Shown here piece after piece: positions 21,925 through 30,428 of a stretch of DNA of 64,000 bases. The translations under genes and the position numbers were made by a program. The DNA is from Micromonospora haikouensis (lineage in GTDB: Bacteria; Actinomycetota; Actinomycetes; Mycobacteriales; Micromonosporaceae), in contig NZ_FMCW01000009.1 in the NCBI RefSeq assembly GCF_900091595.1, positions 165,153-229,152 on the forward strand. The letters run 5' to 3'. How positions within the stretch are numbered: position 1 is the stretch's first letter; the number at the start of each line of letters is the position of its first letter. Under the pieces are notes generated by a model, which was not told the origin of the DNA, did not search any database, and saw only the letters and a program-made list of their open reading frames with translations.

Positions 21925-23184
21925 CTATGGGCGGGGCGGATTTTCGTTTCGCCCGGGATCGCGCCGGCCGAGCAGGCTCGCCGGGCCTATGACGGAACGC
22001 CCGAATCGGGCGGCGGCGGCGTCCGCCACGGCCTCCGCCTCCCGCCAGCCGCGCTCGGGAGCGCCCAGCGTCAGCTGCTGCGGCGTCTCGCCCGCCGGGG
22101 CGAGACCCTCCATCCGCACCCCGACGAGGCGGATCCGCTCACCAGGGTCGAGGACGGTGTAGAGGGCCCACGCCGTGTCGAACATCTCGCGCGCCGTGTC
22201 GGTCGCCACGTCGAGGGTGCGGGACCGGCTGACCGTGCGGAAGTCGGCCATGCGCACCTTGATCGACACCGTGCCGCCGACCTGCCCGGCCCGGCGCAGC
22301 CGGGCGCCGACCTTCTCGGCGAGGGCGAGCAGGGCCCGCCGGATCTCCAGCGGGTCGGCCACGTCCGCGTCGAACGTCACCTCCGCGCCGATCGACTTCT
22401 CCACCTGCTCGGGGCTGACCCGGCGCGGGTCCCGCCCCCAGGCCAGCTCGTGCAGGTGGGCCGCGGCGGCCTCGCCGAGCGCCTTGCGGAGCATGCCGCG
22501 CGGCGCCTCGGCCAGGTCGCCGATGGTGGCCAGCCCGAGCCGGCGCAGCGTCTCGGCGGAGCGCTCCCCCACGCCCCACAGCGCGTCGACCGGCAGGGGG
22601 CGCAGAAAGTCGAGCACCCGGTCGGCCGGCACCACGAGCAGCCCGTCGGGCTTGGCCCGGGTGGAGCCGAGCTTGGCCACGAACTTGCTCGGCGCGACCC
22701 CCACCGAGCAGGTCAGCCCCTGCTCCTCGGCGACCCGGGCGCGGATGCCGCGGGCGATCTCGGCGGGCGGCCCGAACAACCGGCGGGCCCCGGCCACGTC
22801 GAGGAACGCCTCGTCGAGCGAGAGCGGCTCGACCAGCGGCGTGACGTCCCGCAGGATCTGCATCACCGCCCGGGAGGCCGCCGTGTACTGCGCGAAGTCG
22901 GGCGGCAGGTAGACCGCGTGCGGGCACAGCGCCCGGGCCCGCATGATCGGCATGGCGCTGCGGACGCCGTACCGGCGGGCCTCGTAGCTGGCGGCGCTGA
23001 CCACGCCGCGCGGGCCGACCCCGCCGACCACGACGGGCCGGCCCCGCAGCTCAGGGCGGCGGCGCACCTCGACCGAGGCGTAGAAGGCGTCCATGTCGAC
23101 GTGCAGGATCGGGCTGCCGGAGTCGTCGCCGTCGGGCCCGAAGCGCGGGTCGCCGCCGCGCGGCAACGACTGACTGCGACCCAT
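21925..23184 (-). CDS. dinB: DinB, DNA polymerase IV
   Basis: A Y-family translesion polymerase of 419 residues. Catalytic carboxylates are present in HVDMDAFY (D30, D32) and SLDEAF (D124, E125), and CSVGVAPSKFVAKLGS is the usual finger/palm motif. A clamp-binding pentapeptide QQLTL lies at 369-373. About 25 residues precede the polymerase domain. The ATG is 6 nt behind a TAGCCT box, so the mRNA is probably leaderless. No LexA box was seen, so it may not be SOS-induced, unlike the mutasome operon further along. Confidence 0.94.
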   Translation of the reverse strand: MGRSQSLPRGGDPRFGPDGDDSGSPILHVDMDAFYASVEVRRRPELRGRPVVVGGVGPRGVVSAASYEARRYGVRSAMPIMRARALCPHAVYLPPDFAQYTAASRAVMQILRDVTPLVEPLSLDEAFLDVAGARRLFGPPAEIARGIRARVAEEQGLTCSVGVAPSKFVAKLGSTRAKPDGLLVVPADRVLDFLRPLPVDALWGVGERSAETLRRLGLATIGDLAEAPRGMLRKALGEAAAAHLHELAWGRDPRRVSPEQVEKSIGAEVTFDADVADPLEIRRALLALAEKVGARLRRAGQVGGTVSIKVRMADFRTVSRSRTLDVATDTAREMFDTAWALYTVLDPGERIRLVGVRMEGLAPAGETPQQLTLGAPERGWREAEAVADAAAARFGRSVIGPASLLGRRDPGRNENPPRP

Positions 23185-23190
23185 CCCCGC

Positions 23191-23196
23191 AGGCTA
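23191..23196 (-). promoter_or_regulatory. -10 box of dinB (leaderless)
   Basis: TAGCCT on the minus strand with a 6-nt spacer to the dinB ATG at 23184. Confidence 0.45.
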
Positions 23197-23243
23197 GCCC
23201 CCGGGTACGACACGCCGCGGCCCCCGGGGCCGCGCCGCCCCGC

Positions 23244-24464
23244 TCAGCCGCGCACCACCAGCAGCGGGATCGTCATCTCGGCGGCCGTGTCCGACCCGTG
23301 GTAGGCCACCAGTCGGGAGTCCATGGGGTGCTCCGAGCGGGTGGCGACCACGGCGGACGTGCCCCGGCAGACCACCACCACGTCGCCGATGCGGCCCAGG
23401 TGCGCCTCGGGCACCGGCCCGAACCAGCCGGTCGCCACCGCCTCCTCGCGGCGCAGCACCCGGGCCGCGTCGCCGAGCACGGCCGACCAGGCGGCCACCA
23501 CGTCGTCGGCCGCCCCCGGCGCGACGTGCAGGTAGCGGACCCGGGGCTCCCCGGCGAGCACCCGCACCCCGGCCCGCAGCCGGTCGTCGGCGTCGAAGTC
23601 GATCCGGTCGGCCGGCGGCACGTCGAGCTGGCCGTGGTCGGCGGTGACCAGCAGCGCGGCGTCCGGCGGCAGTCCGTCGACCAGCCGGGCGAGCAGCGCG
23701 TCCACCCCGGTCGCGGCGGCCCGCCACGGCGCCGAGTCGACGCCGGAGAGGTGGCCGTGCCGGTCCAGGTCGGGGTGGTAGCCGGAGACCAGGGTCGGCC
23801 CGGCCCCGGCGTGCAGCGCGGTCAGCATCGCGGTGGCCAGCGCGGCGGCGTCGGCGGCGCCCCGGTAGTCGCCGCCCCGGTTGGCGGCGAGGGTGAGCCC
23901 GCTGCCGGCGTACTCGGGGCGGCTCACCACGGTCACCGCGACCCCGGCGGCGCGGGCGCGTTCGAGCTGGGTGGCGACGGGCTGCCAGCGCAGCGGCTCC
24001 GGGTCGCCGGTCCACTCGATGTGGCTGAGCACCCGGTCGGTGTCGGGCACCCGCACCCGGAACCCGAGCACCCCGTGCGCGCCGGGCGCGGCCCCGGTGC
24101 CCAGCGTCACCAGGCTGGTCGGGGTGGTCGACGGGAAGCCGCAGGTGAGCGGGCGGCCGACGGTCGCGGCCAGCCCGGCGAGGGTCGGCGCGTGCGGGGC
24201 GGCGGTGGGGATCTGGTACCAGCCGAGCCCGTCGACCAGCAGCACCGCGACCCGCCGCACCCCGGCGAGTGCCGGCGTCAGGCCGAGCAGGTCGACGGCC
24301 CCGGGCACGCCGAGCACCGCCAGGGCGCTGGGCAGCACGTCGGCGAGGCTCGCCCCGCCGTAGCGGGGCGGCACCGGGGCCAGCGGATCGGCGGGCGGGC
24401 GCGGGGGCGGGACGACGGCCCTGCGCGCGGGCTCCCCGGGCGGGGGCGGGACGGCGGCGGTCAT
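23244..24464 (-). CDS. Type I phosphodiesterase / nucleotide pyrophosphatase family protein
   Basis: A 406-residue alkaline-phosphatase-superfamily hydrolase. The metal and nucleophile positions are visible: LLVDGLG, the Thr nucleophile region FPSTTPTS, DLDRHGH and ADHGQ. There is no signal peptide, and the first 40 residues are Pro-rich. The ATG overlaps the stop of the upstream methyltransferase gene by 4 nt, so the two are co-translated. The substrate cannot be told from sequence; nucleotides or phosphodiesters are usual for the family. Confidence 0.82.
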   Translation of the reverse strand: MTAAVPPPPGEPARRAVVPPPRPPADPLAPVPPRYGGASLADVLPSALAVLGVPGAVDLLGLTPALAGVRRVAVLLVDGLGWYQIPTAAPHAPTLAGLAATVGRPLTCGFPSTTPTSLVTLGTGAAPGAHGVLGFRVRVPDTDRVLSHIEWTGDPEPLRWQPVATQLERARAAGVAVTVVSRPEYAGSGLTLAANRGGDYRGAADAAALATAMLTALHAGAGPTLVSGYHPDLDRHGHLSGVDSAPWRAAATGVDALLARLVDGLPPDAALLVTADHGQLDVPPADRIDFDADDRLRAGVRVLAGEPRVRYLHVAPGAADDVVAAWSAVLGDAARVLRREEAVATGWFGPVPEAHLGRIGDVVVVCRGTSAVVATRSEHPMDSRLVAYHGSDTAAEMTIPLLVVRG

Positions 24465-25210
24465 GCCGGACGGCGGGCGAAGAGGTGCAGCTGGGCCGCG
24501 AGGTCCCGGTACGGCGGCCGGGCGGCCAGGGCCCGCTCCAGCTCGACCACGGCGGCCTGCTGGCCGTCCGCGACGGCGGCGGGGAGGAGGTCGGCCAGGA
24601 CGCGTACCCCGTGGATCTCCTCGACCGTGAGACCGGCGGCGGCCAGCAGCGCGGCGGCGCGGTCGGCGTCGTAGCGGCGGCGCAGGGTGTCTCGGGGGCC
24701 GGCGGTGCCGGCCGGGTCGGCGGCCAGGGCGGCGGCCACGTCGAGGTGGCCGTTCATCGCCCGGCCGAGCACCGCGGCGGCCTGCCCGGCCACCAGCACG
24801 CTCGCCGCGCCGCCCGGGCGCAGCGCGGTGACCAGCGCGGCCACCACGGACGCGGGGTCGTCGACGACCTCCAGTACGGAATGGCAGAGCACCAGGTCGA
24901 CGCTGGCCGGCTCGACCAGCCCGGCGAGGGCGTCGCCGTCGCCCTGCACGGCGCGCACCCGGTCGGCGACGCCGGACTCGGCGGCCCGGCGGGTGAGCGC
25001 GGCGAGCGCGTCGGGGCTGGCGTCGACCACGGTGACCCGGTGCCCGGCCTGCGCGAGCGGCACGGCGAAGCCGCCGGTGCCGCCGCCCACGTCGAGGACG
25101 GTGAGCCGGTCGCCGGCGCGGCGTTCCAGCTCGGCCCGGAGCACCGACCAGATGACGGCGGTACGGGGGGTCAACGGCGGGCCGGTGAACCGGGCACTGG
25201 TCTGCTCCAC
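24461..25210 (-). CDS. Class I SAM-dependent methyltransferase
   Basis: A 249-residue Rossmann-fold methyltransferase with the SAM motif VLDVGGGTGGFAVPLA (about 38-53), an acidic end to strand 2 (VVDASPD) and motif III near LRPGGAASVLVAG. GTG 25210 is 7 nt behind TAGGCT. It shares a 4-nt overlap with the phosphodiesterase gene. The substrate is unknown; similar proteins are annotated both as ubiquinone-type and as small-molecule methyltransferases. Confidence 0.82.
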   Translation of the reverse strand: MEQTSARFTGPPLTPRTAVIWSVLRAELERRAGDRLTVLDVGGGTGGFAVPLAQAGHRVTVVDASPDALAALTRRAAESGVADRVRAVQGDGDALAGLVEPASVDLVLCHSVLEVVDDPASVVAALVTALRPGGAASVLVAGQAAAVLGRAMNGHLDVAAALAADPAGTAGPRDTLRRRYDADRAAALLAAAGLTVEEIHGVRVLADLLPAAVADGQQAAVVELERALAARPPYRDLAAQLHLFARRPA

Positions 25211-25217
25211 ACGGTCG

Positions 25218-25223
25218 AGCCTA
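25218..25223 (-). promoter_or_regulatory. -10 box of the methyltransferase gene (leaderless)
   Basis: TAGGCT on the minus strand, 7 nt before GTG 25210. It lies just beside repeat copy C. Confidence 0.45.
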
Positions 25224-25236
25224 GTCAGCCCCGGCG

Positions 25237-25294
25237 GTGTTAACAGGGGGCCCCTGCTATGCAGAAAGCGTTAACAAGGTGCCCCTCCTTACAC
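25237..25294 (-). repeat. Dispersed intergenic dyad repeat, copy C
   Basis: Minus orientation, starting 1 nt after the dnaE2 stop codon and ending about 14 nt before the methyltransferase -10 box. It carries two point differences from the core seen in copies A and B. Chance ORFs running through it encode the tail NAFCIAGAP or its relatives. Confidence 0.85.
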
Positions 25295-25295
25295 C

Positions 25296-28200
25296 TCAGC
25301 GGAAGTCGCGGGAGGCCGGGGCGACCGGCGGCTCGATCGGGTCGAGCCGGTCGGCGGTCAGGTTGGTCACCCCCTCGTGCCGCTGCAACCGGCCGCGCAC
25401 CACCAGCGCGGCGCTGGTGCGCGCCACCTTCCGGTAGCGCTGCCACAGCCCCGGCGAGCAGGTGACGTTGAGCATGCCGGTCTCGTCCTCCAGGTTGAGG
25501 AAGGTGACCCCGCCGGCGGTCGCCGGCCGCTGCCGGTGGGTGACGATCCCGCCGACGCGGATCCGCCGGCCCGGCTCCACCCGCCTCAGCCGGGCGATCG
25601 GCACCGCGCCGAGGGCGTCGAGCCGGTCGCGCAGGAACCGGGCCGGGTGGCTCTCCGGCGACAGGCCCGTCGCCCAGACGTCGGCGACGAGGCGGTCCAC
25701 CGCGTCCATGCCGGGCAGCGTCGGCGCGGTCGCGCCGGTCACCGTGCCCGGCAGCCGGCCCGGCCGGTCCTGGGCGGCCGCCCCGGCGGCCCAGAGCGCC
25801 TGCCGCCGGGTCAGCCCGAAGCAGGCGAAGGCGTCGGCGGTGGCCAGCGCCTCCAGCTGCGCGGCCGACAGGCCCACGCGCCGGGCCAGGTCCGGCATGT
25901 CGCGGTACGGCCCGTGCGCCGCCCGCTCCGCCTCGATCCGCTCGGCAACCGGATCGCCGAGGGTACGCACGCCGCCCAGCCCGAGCCGCACCGCCGGACC
26001 GCCCAGCCCCCACGCGTGCGGCGGCTCGCCCGGCTGGCTCCCCCACCGGGTCTCCGGGGTGGATTCCAGCACCGCCTTCGCGCCGCTGGCGTTGACGTCC
26101 GGCCGGCGCACCTGCACGCCGTGCCGCCGCGCGTCGTCGACCAGGGTCTGCGGCGAGTAGAAGCCCATCGGCTGGGCGTTGAGCAGCGCGGCCAGGAACG
26201 GGCCCGGGTGGTAGCGCTTCAGCCAGGAGCTGGCGTACACCAGGTAGGCGAAGCTCATCGCGTGGCTCTCCGGGAAGCCGTAGCTGGCGAACGCGGTGAG
26301 CTTGCGGTAGACGTCGTCGGCCAACTCCCCGGCGATGCCCCGCTCGGCCATCCCCGCGTAGAGCCGGTCGGCGACCCGCGCCATCCGCTGCACCGACCGC
26401 TTCGCCCCCATCGCCCGGCGCAGCTGGTCGGCCTCCGCCGCGTCGAAGCCGGCCAGGTCGATGGCGAGCTGCATGAGCTGCTCCTGGAACAGCGGCACGC
26501 CGAGGGTCTTCTCCAGCGCGTTGCGCATCAGCGGGTGCGGGTACGCCACCGGCTCCTGGCCGTTGCGCCGCCGGATGTACGGGTGCACCGAGCCGCCCTG
26601 GATCGGGCCGGGCCGGATCAGCGCCACCTCCACCACCAGGTCGTAGAACTCGCGGGGCTTGAGCCGGGGCAGGGTGGCCATCTGGGCGCGGCTCTCCACC
26701 TGGAACACCCCCACCGAGTCGGCCCGGCAGAGCATGTCGTAGACCTCGGGGTCGTCCAGCGTCATGTCGCCCAGGTCGAGGGTCTCGCCGATCATGTCGT
26801 AGCCGTAGTGCAGGGCGGAGAGCATGCCGAGGCCGAGCAGGTCGAACTTGACCAGCCCGACGGCGGCGCAGTCGTCCTTGTCCCACTGCAGCACGCTGCG
26901 GCCGGGCATCCGCCCCCACTCCACCGGGCAGACCTCGATCACCGGCCGGTCGCAGATCACCATCCCGCCGGAGTGGATGCCCAGGTGCCTCGGAAAGGTC
27001 TGCAGCTCGTTCGCGTACGCCACGACCTGCTCGGGGACGTCCTCGGCGTCGACCGCGGCGACCGAGCCCCAGCGGTCGATCTGCTTGCTCCAGGCGTCCT
27101 GCTGGCCGGGCGAGAAGCCGAACGCCTTCGCCACGTCCCGCACCGCCGAGCGCGGCCGGTAGGAGATGACGTTGGCGACCTGGGCGGCGTGCTCCCGGCC
27201 GTACCGGGCGTAGACGTGCTGGATCACCTCCTCCCGGCGGTCGGACTCGATGTCCACGTCGATGTCGGGCGGCCCGTCGCGCTCCGGGGCGAGGAACCGC
27301 TCGAACAGCAGCCGGTGCCGCACCGCGTCCACGTTGGTGATCCGCAGCGCGTAGCAGACCGCCGAGTTGGCCGCCGACCCCCGGCCCTGGCAGTAGATGT
27401 CCTGCTCGCGGCAGAACGCGACGATGTCGTAGACCACCAGGAAGTAGCCGGGGAAGCCCAGCTCGTCGATCATCCGCAGCTCGTGGTCGAGCTGCGCGTA
27501 CGCCTCCGGATGGGCCGCGGGCGGCCCGTACCGTTCGTGGGCCCCGGCCATGGTCAGCTCGCGCAGCCAGCTCATCTCGGTGTGCCCCGGCGGCACCGGG
27601 TACGCCGGCAGCTTCGGCGCGACCAGTTGCAGGTCGAACGCCAGCTCCGTGCCGAACTCGGCGGCCCGCGCCACCGCACCCGGGTAAGCGGTGAACCGCG
27701 CCGCCATCTCCGCACCGTCGCGCAGGTGGGCGGTGCCGGCGGCGGGCAGCCAGCCGTCGATCTCGTCGAGGCTGCGCCGGGCCCGCACGGCGGCCAGGGT
27801 GGTGGCCAGCCGGCGGCGGCCCGGGGTGGCGTAGTGCACGTTGTTCGTGGCCACCGTGGGCAGCCCGGCGGCGCGGGCCAGCTCGGCGAGCGCGTCGTTG
27901 CGGTCGCCGTCGACCGGGTGCCCGTGGTCGGTCAGCTCCACCGCCACCGTCTCCGCGCCGAACAGCGCGGTGAGCCGGTCCAGCTCCCGGGCCGCCGCGT
28001 CGACGCCCGCGGTGAGCAGCGCGCCCGGCACGTGCCCCTTGCGGCAGCCGGTGAGCACCAGCACGTGGTCGCGCAGCTCGGCGGCGACCTCCTCCAGCTC
28101 CCCGTAGTCGGGGCGGCCCTTCTGGCCGCCGCGCAGCTGGGCCCGGGAGATGGTGGTGGCGAGCCGCGCGTATCCCTCGTGGCCGTGGGCGAGCACCAAC

Positions 28201-28724
28201 AGGTGCGCACCGAGCGGATCGGGCTCGCCGTTCTGCGGGCCGGGCAGCCCGAGGGACAACTCCGCGCCGAAGACCGTCGGCAGGTGCAGCGCGCGGGCCG
28301 CCTCGGCGAAGCGCACCACGCCGTAGAAGCCGTCGTGGTCGGTGACGGCGAGCGCGGTGAGCCCGAGCCGGGCCGCCTCCTCGGCCAGCTCCTCGGGGTG
28401 GCTGGCCCCGTCGAGGAAGCTGAAGTTGCTGTGCGCGTGCAGCTCGGCGTACGGCACGGCACCGCTGCCCGGCCCGCCACTGCCCGGCCCGCCGCCGGTG
28501 TGGGGTGGCTCCGGCGGGGTGTACCGGCCCCGGCGGCGGCTCCAGGCGGGGCCGTCGCCCCCGTCGGCGTCGACGGCGAGGGGATCCACCACGGGCGGGT
28601 CCACGGCCCACAGATGTCGCCCGCCCGCGCCGCCCTGCTCTCTGCTCCGACCCGGCTCGCCGCCCCGCCCGGAGAGCACCCGCTCCAGCTCCCCCCAGCC
28701 CATCCCGGGATTGTGAAAGCTCAC
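25296..28724 (-). CDS. dnaE2: DnaE2, error-prone DNA polymerase III alpha subunit
   Basis: The C-family polymerase of the actinobacterial mutasome, needed for damage-induced mutagenesis. The 1142 residues comprise a 90-residue disordered Gly/Pro tail, a PHP domain (ELHAHSNFSFLDGAS, about 94-108), the palm with catalytic PDIDVD (D487, D489), fingers, a tandem helix-hairpin-helix region and a C-terminal OB fold. The start is GTG 28724 with GGGGTG 6 nt upstream. It follows imuB in the same direction with a large perfect hairpin between. Expression is probably SOS-controlled from the LexA boxes at 32210-32242. Confidence 0.94.
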   Translation of the reverse strand: MSFHNPGMGWGELERVLSGRGGEPGRSREQGGAGGRHLWAVDPPVVDPLAVDADGGDGPAWSRRRGRYTPPEPPHTGGGPGSGGPGSGAVPYAELHAHSNFSFLDGASHPEELAEEAARLGLTALAVTDHDGFYGVVRFAEAARALHLPTVFGAELSLGLPGPQNGEPDPLGAHLLVLAHGHEGYARLATTISRAQLRGGQKGRPDYGELEEVAAELRDHVLVLTGCRKGHVPGALLTAGVDAAARELDRLTALFGAETVAVELTDHGHPVDGDRNDALAELARAAGLPTVATNNVHYATPGRRRLATTLAAVRARRSLDEIDGWLPAAGTAHLRDGAEMAARFTAYPGAVARAAEFGTELAFDLQLVAPKLPAYPVPPGHTEMSWLRELTMAGAHERYGPPAAHPEAYAQLDHELRMIDELGFPGYFLVVYDIVAFCREQDIYCQGRGSAANSAVCYALRITNVDAVRHRLLFERFLAPERDGPPDIDVDIESDRREEVIQHVYARYGREHAAQVANVISYRPRSAVRDVAKAFGFSPGQQDAWSKQIDRWGSVAAVDAEDVPEQVVAYANELQTFPRHLGIHSGGMVICDRPVIEVCPVEWGRMPGRSVLQWDKDDCAAVGLVKFDLLGLGMLSALHYGYDMIGETLDLGDMTLDDPEVYDMLCRADSVGVFQVESRAQMATLPRLKPREFYDLVVEVALIRPGPIQGGSVHPYIRRRNGQEPVAYPHPLMRNALEKTLGVPLFQEQLMQLAIDLAGFDAAEADQLRRAMGAKRSVQRMARVADRLYAGMAERGIAGELADDVYRKLTAFASYGFPESHAMSFAYLVYASSWLKRYHPGPFLAALLNAQPMGFYSPQTLVDDARRHGVQVRRPDVNASGAKAVLESTPETRWGSQPGEPPHAWGLGGPAVRLGLGGVRTLGDPVAERIEAERAAHGPYRDMPDLARRVGLSAAQLEALATADAFACFGLTRRQALWAAGAAAQDRPGRLPGTVTGATAPTLPGMDAVDRLVADVWATGLSPESHPARFLRDRLDALGAVPIARLRRVEPGRRIRVGGIVTHRQRPATAGGVTFLNLEDETGMLNVTCSPGLWQRYRKVARTSAALVVRGRLQRHEGVTNLTADRLDPIEPPVAPASRDFR

Positions 28725-28743
28725 CGCGCACCCCGTGGCACGG

Positions 28744-28793
28744 AGATCTTGGTACGTTTCGGCCCCTGGAGGGGCCGAAACGTACCAAGATCT
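28744..28793. repeat. Perfect 23-bp inverted repeat between imuB and dnaE2
   Basis: AGATCTTGGTACGTTTCGGC followed by CCC (28744-28766) is repeated exactly in inverse at 28771-28793, with a 4-nt TGGA loop. It fills most of the gap between the two genes. The stem is AT-richer than its surroundings and has no T tract. It could be a dispersed repeat, an mRNA processing or stability hairpin, or a partial terminator that lowers dnaE2 relative to imuB. Confidence 0.9.
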
Positions 28794-28814
28794 GCGGCGG
28801 GAAGGTCCGGGCGG

Positions 28815-30428
28815 TCAGTCATAGATCGCCTCCACCAGCCACTGGCCGGACTCGACCGCCAGCAGGAGGGCCGCCCCGTCGGCCAGGCACATCTGGAACC
28901 GGGCCCGGCGGCGGGCCTCCGCCGGGGACCACCAGCGCTCGTCCACCGGCCACGGGCCGGCCCAGCCGACGATCTCCACCGGGCGGGCCGCGCCGACGGC
29001 CAGCCGCGCCGGGGTGGCGGTGAGCTGGAGCCGCGCGCTGACCCCGACCGGCTCGCCGGCCGCGTCGTGGACGGTCGCGGCGAGCGGGGCGGGCAGCACC
29101 ACGGCCGGCGAGGGCGGCGACAGCCGACCCGGCCACGGCGGCGACGTGCCCCGCCCCGACGAGGCCGACCGGCCCCGGGCGGGGCCGGTCTGCTCGCCGG
29201 GGCGGGCGGGCAGCCGTTCGTCGCCCCACGGCACCAGCCGCACCTGGTCGTCCGGTGACCGGCCGCCGCCGAGCACCGCGGTGACCACCGCCTCGGGGCC
29301 GAGGAGGCCCTGCACCCGGCTCAGCGCCCGGTGCGCCCGCTCGCGTTCCTCGCCCGTCTCCCCCCACAGCCCGGGTTGCAGGTCGGCCCGGGCGAGCACC
29401 CCGTCGGGCACCAGGCGCAGCCGGATGATCCCGGCCGTCGGACGGGTCGGGCGGGCACCGGGGCGGCCGGCGCTGCCGGTGAGCCAGCCGTCGAGCTGCC
29501 ATCGCACCCGGTCGGCGACGGCCGCCGCGGTGAGCAGCCCGTCGTGCCGCCACACGCGGTGCAGCTCCTGGCCGTCGGCGGTGACCGCCTCGATGCCCAG
29601 CCGGGTGCAGGCCAGCCCGTGCGCGGCGAGCCGGTCGTGCAGCCGCTCGGCCAGCGCCCGGGCGGCGAAGGCGGCGGCGTCGACCCGGTCGATCGGCTCG
29701 TCGTGGTCGGCGGTGACGGCCAGGTCCGCCGGGGGCCGACGGACGGCCAACGGCCGGTGGTCCCGGCCGGCGGCGAGCCGGTGGGCCAGCACGCCGTCGA
29801 ACCCGAACCGGGCCAGCACGTCCCCGGCCGGCAGCGCGGCGAAGCCCCCCAGGGTGCGTACGCCGAGCCGGCGCAGCAGGTCGGCCAGGGCCGGCCGGCC
29901 GAGCGCCTCCACCGGCAGGCCGGCCAGGAAGCCGGGGGTGCCGCCGGGGGGCACCACCCGCCCGTCCCGGGCCGCCAGGCCGGCGGCGAACACCCCGTCG
30001 GCGATGCCCACCTGGCTCTCCACCGCACAGGTCTGGGCGACGTGCTCGATGATCCGCTCGGCGGCCGCCTCCTCGCCGCCCAGGTAGCGGGCCGGGCCCC
30101 GGGCGGCCAGCGCGCAGGCGCCGGGGCGCACCACCTCGACGCCGGCGGCCAACTCCTCGACGGCGGCGACCACCGGCTCGAAGGCCCGGGCGTCCCGCCC
30201 CGGGTCGTGGTCGACGACGGTCAGCCGGGGGCAGCGCCCCTGCGCCTCCCGCTTGCGCAGGCCCCGGCGGACGCCCTCGGCGCGGGCCGCCTCCGAGCAG
30301 GCGACCACCCGGTTGGCGTGCAGCACGGCCACCGCCCCGGTCGCCGGCACCCCGTCGACGAGCTCGGCGGCGAGCACCGGCCAGTCGGGGCACCAGAGCA
30401 GCAGCGTCCGCACCGGCGCCTCGGTCAC
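28815..30428 (-). CDS. imuB: ImuB, catalytically inactive Y-family mutasome protein
   Basis: ImuB bridges DnaE2 and the beta clamp in the SOS mutasome. The 537 residues show a Y-family-like fold, but the N-terminal motif reads LLLWCPDWPV where active polymerases have DxDxFY, so catalytic acids are lost, as in known ImuB. QVRLVPWG near 395-402 sits where a clamp-binding motif is expected, but it is not a perfect match. GTG 30428 overlaps the imuA' stop by 4 nt (GTGA). Confidence 0.9.
   Translation of the reverse strand: MTEAPVRTLLLWCPDWPVLAAELVDGVPATGAVAVLHANRVVACSEAARAEGVRRGLRKREAQGRCPRLTVVDHDPGRDARAFEPVVAAVEELAAGVEVVRPGACALAARGPARYLGGEEAAAERIIEHVAQTCAVESQVGIADGVFAAGLAARDGRVVPPGGTPGFLAGLPVEALGRPALADLLRRLGVRTLGGFAALPAGDVLARFGFDGVLAHRLAAGRDHRPLAVRRPPADLAVTADHDEPIDRVDAAAFAARALAERLHDRLAAHGLACTRLGIEAVTADGQELHRVWRHDGLLTAAAVADRVRWQLDGWLTGSAGRPGARPTRPTAGIIRLRLVPDGVLARADLQPGLWGETGEERERAHRALSRVQGLLGPEAVVTAVLGGGRSPDDQVRLVPWGDERLPARPGEQTGPARGRSASSGRGTSPPWPGRLSPPSPAVVLPAPLAATVHDAAGEPVGVSARLQLTATPARLAVGAARPVEIVGWAGPWPVDERWWSPAEARRRARFQMCLADGAALLLAVESGQWLVEAIYD

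Noticed and set aside
23185..23250. LexA box upstream of dinB
   Set aside because: No GAAC-N4-GTTC sequence is present; only a leaderless -10 box was found.
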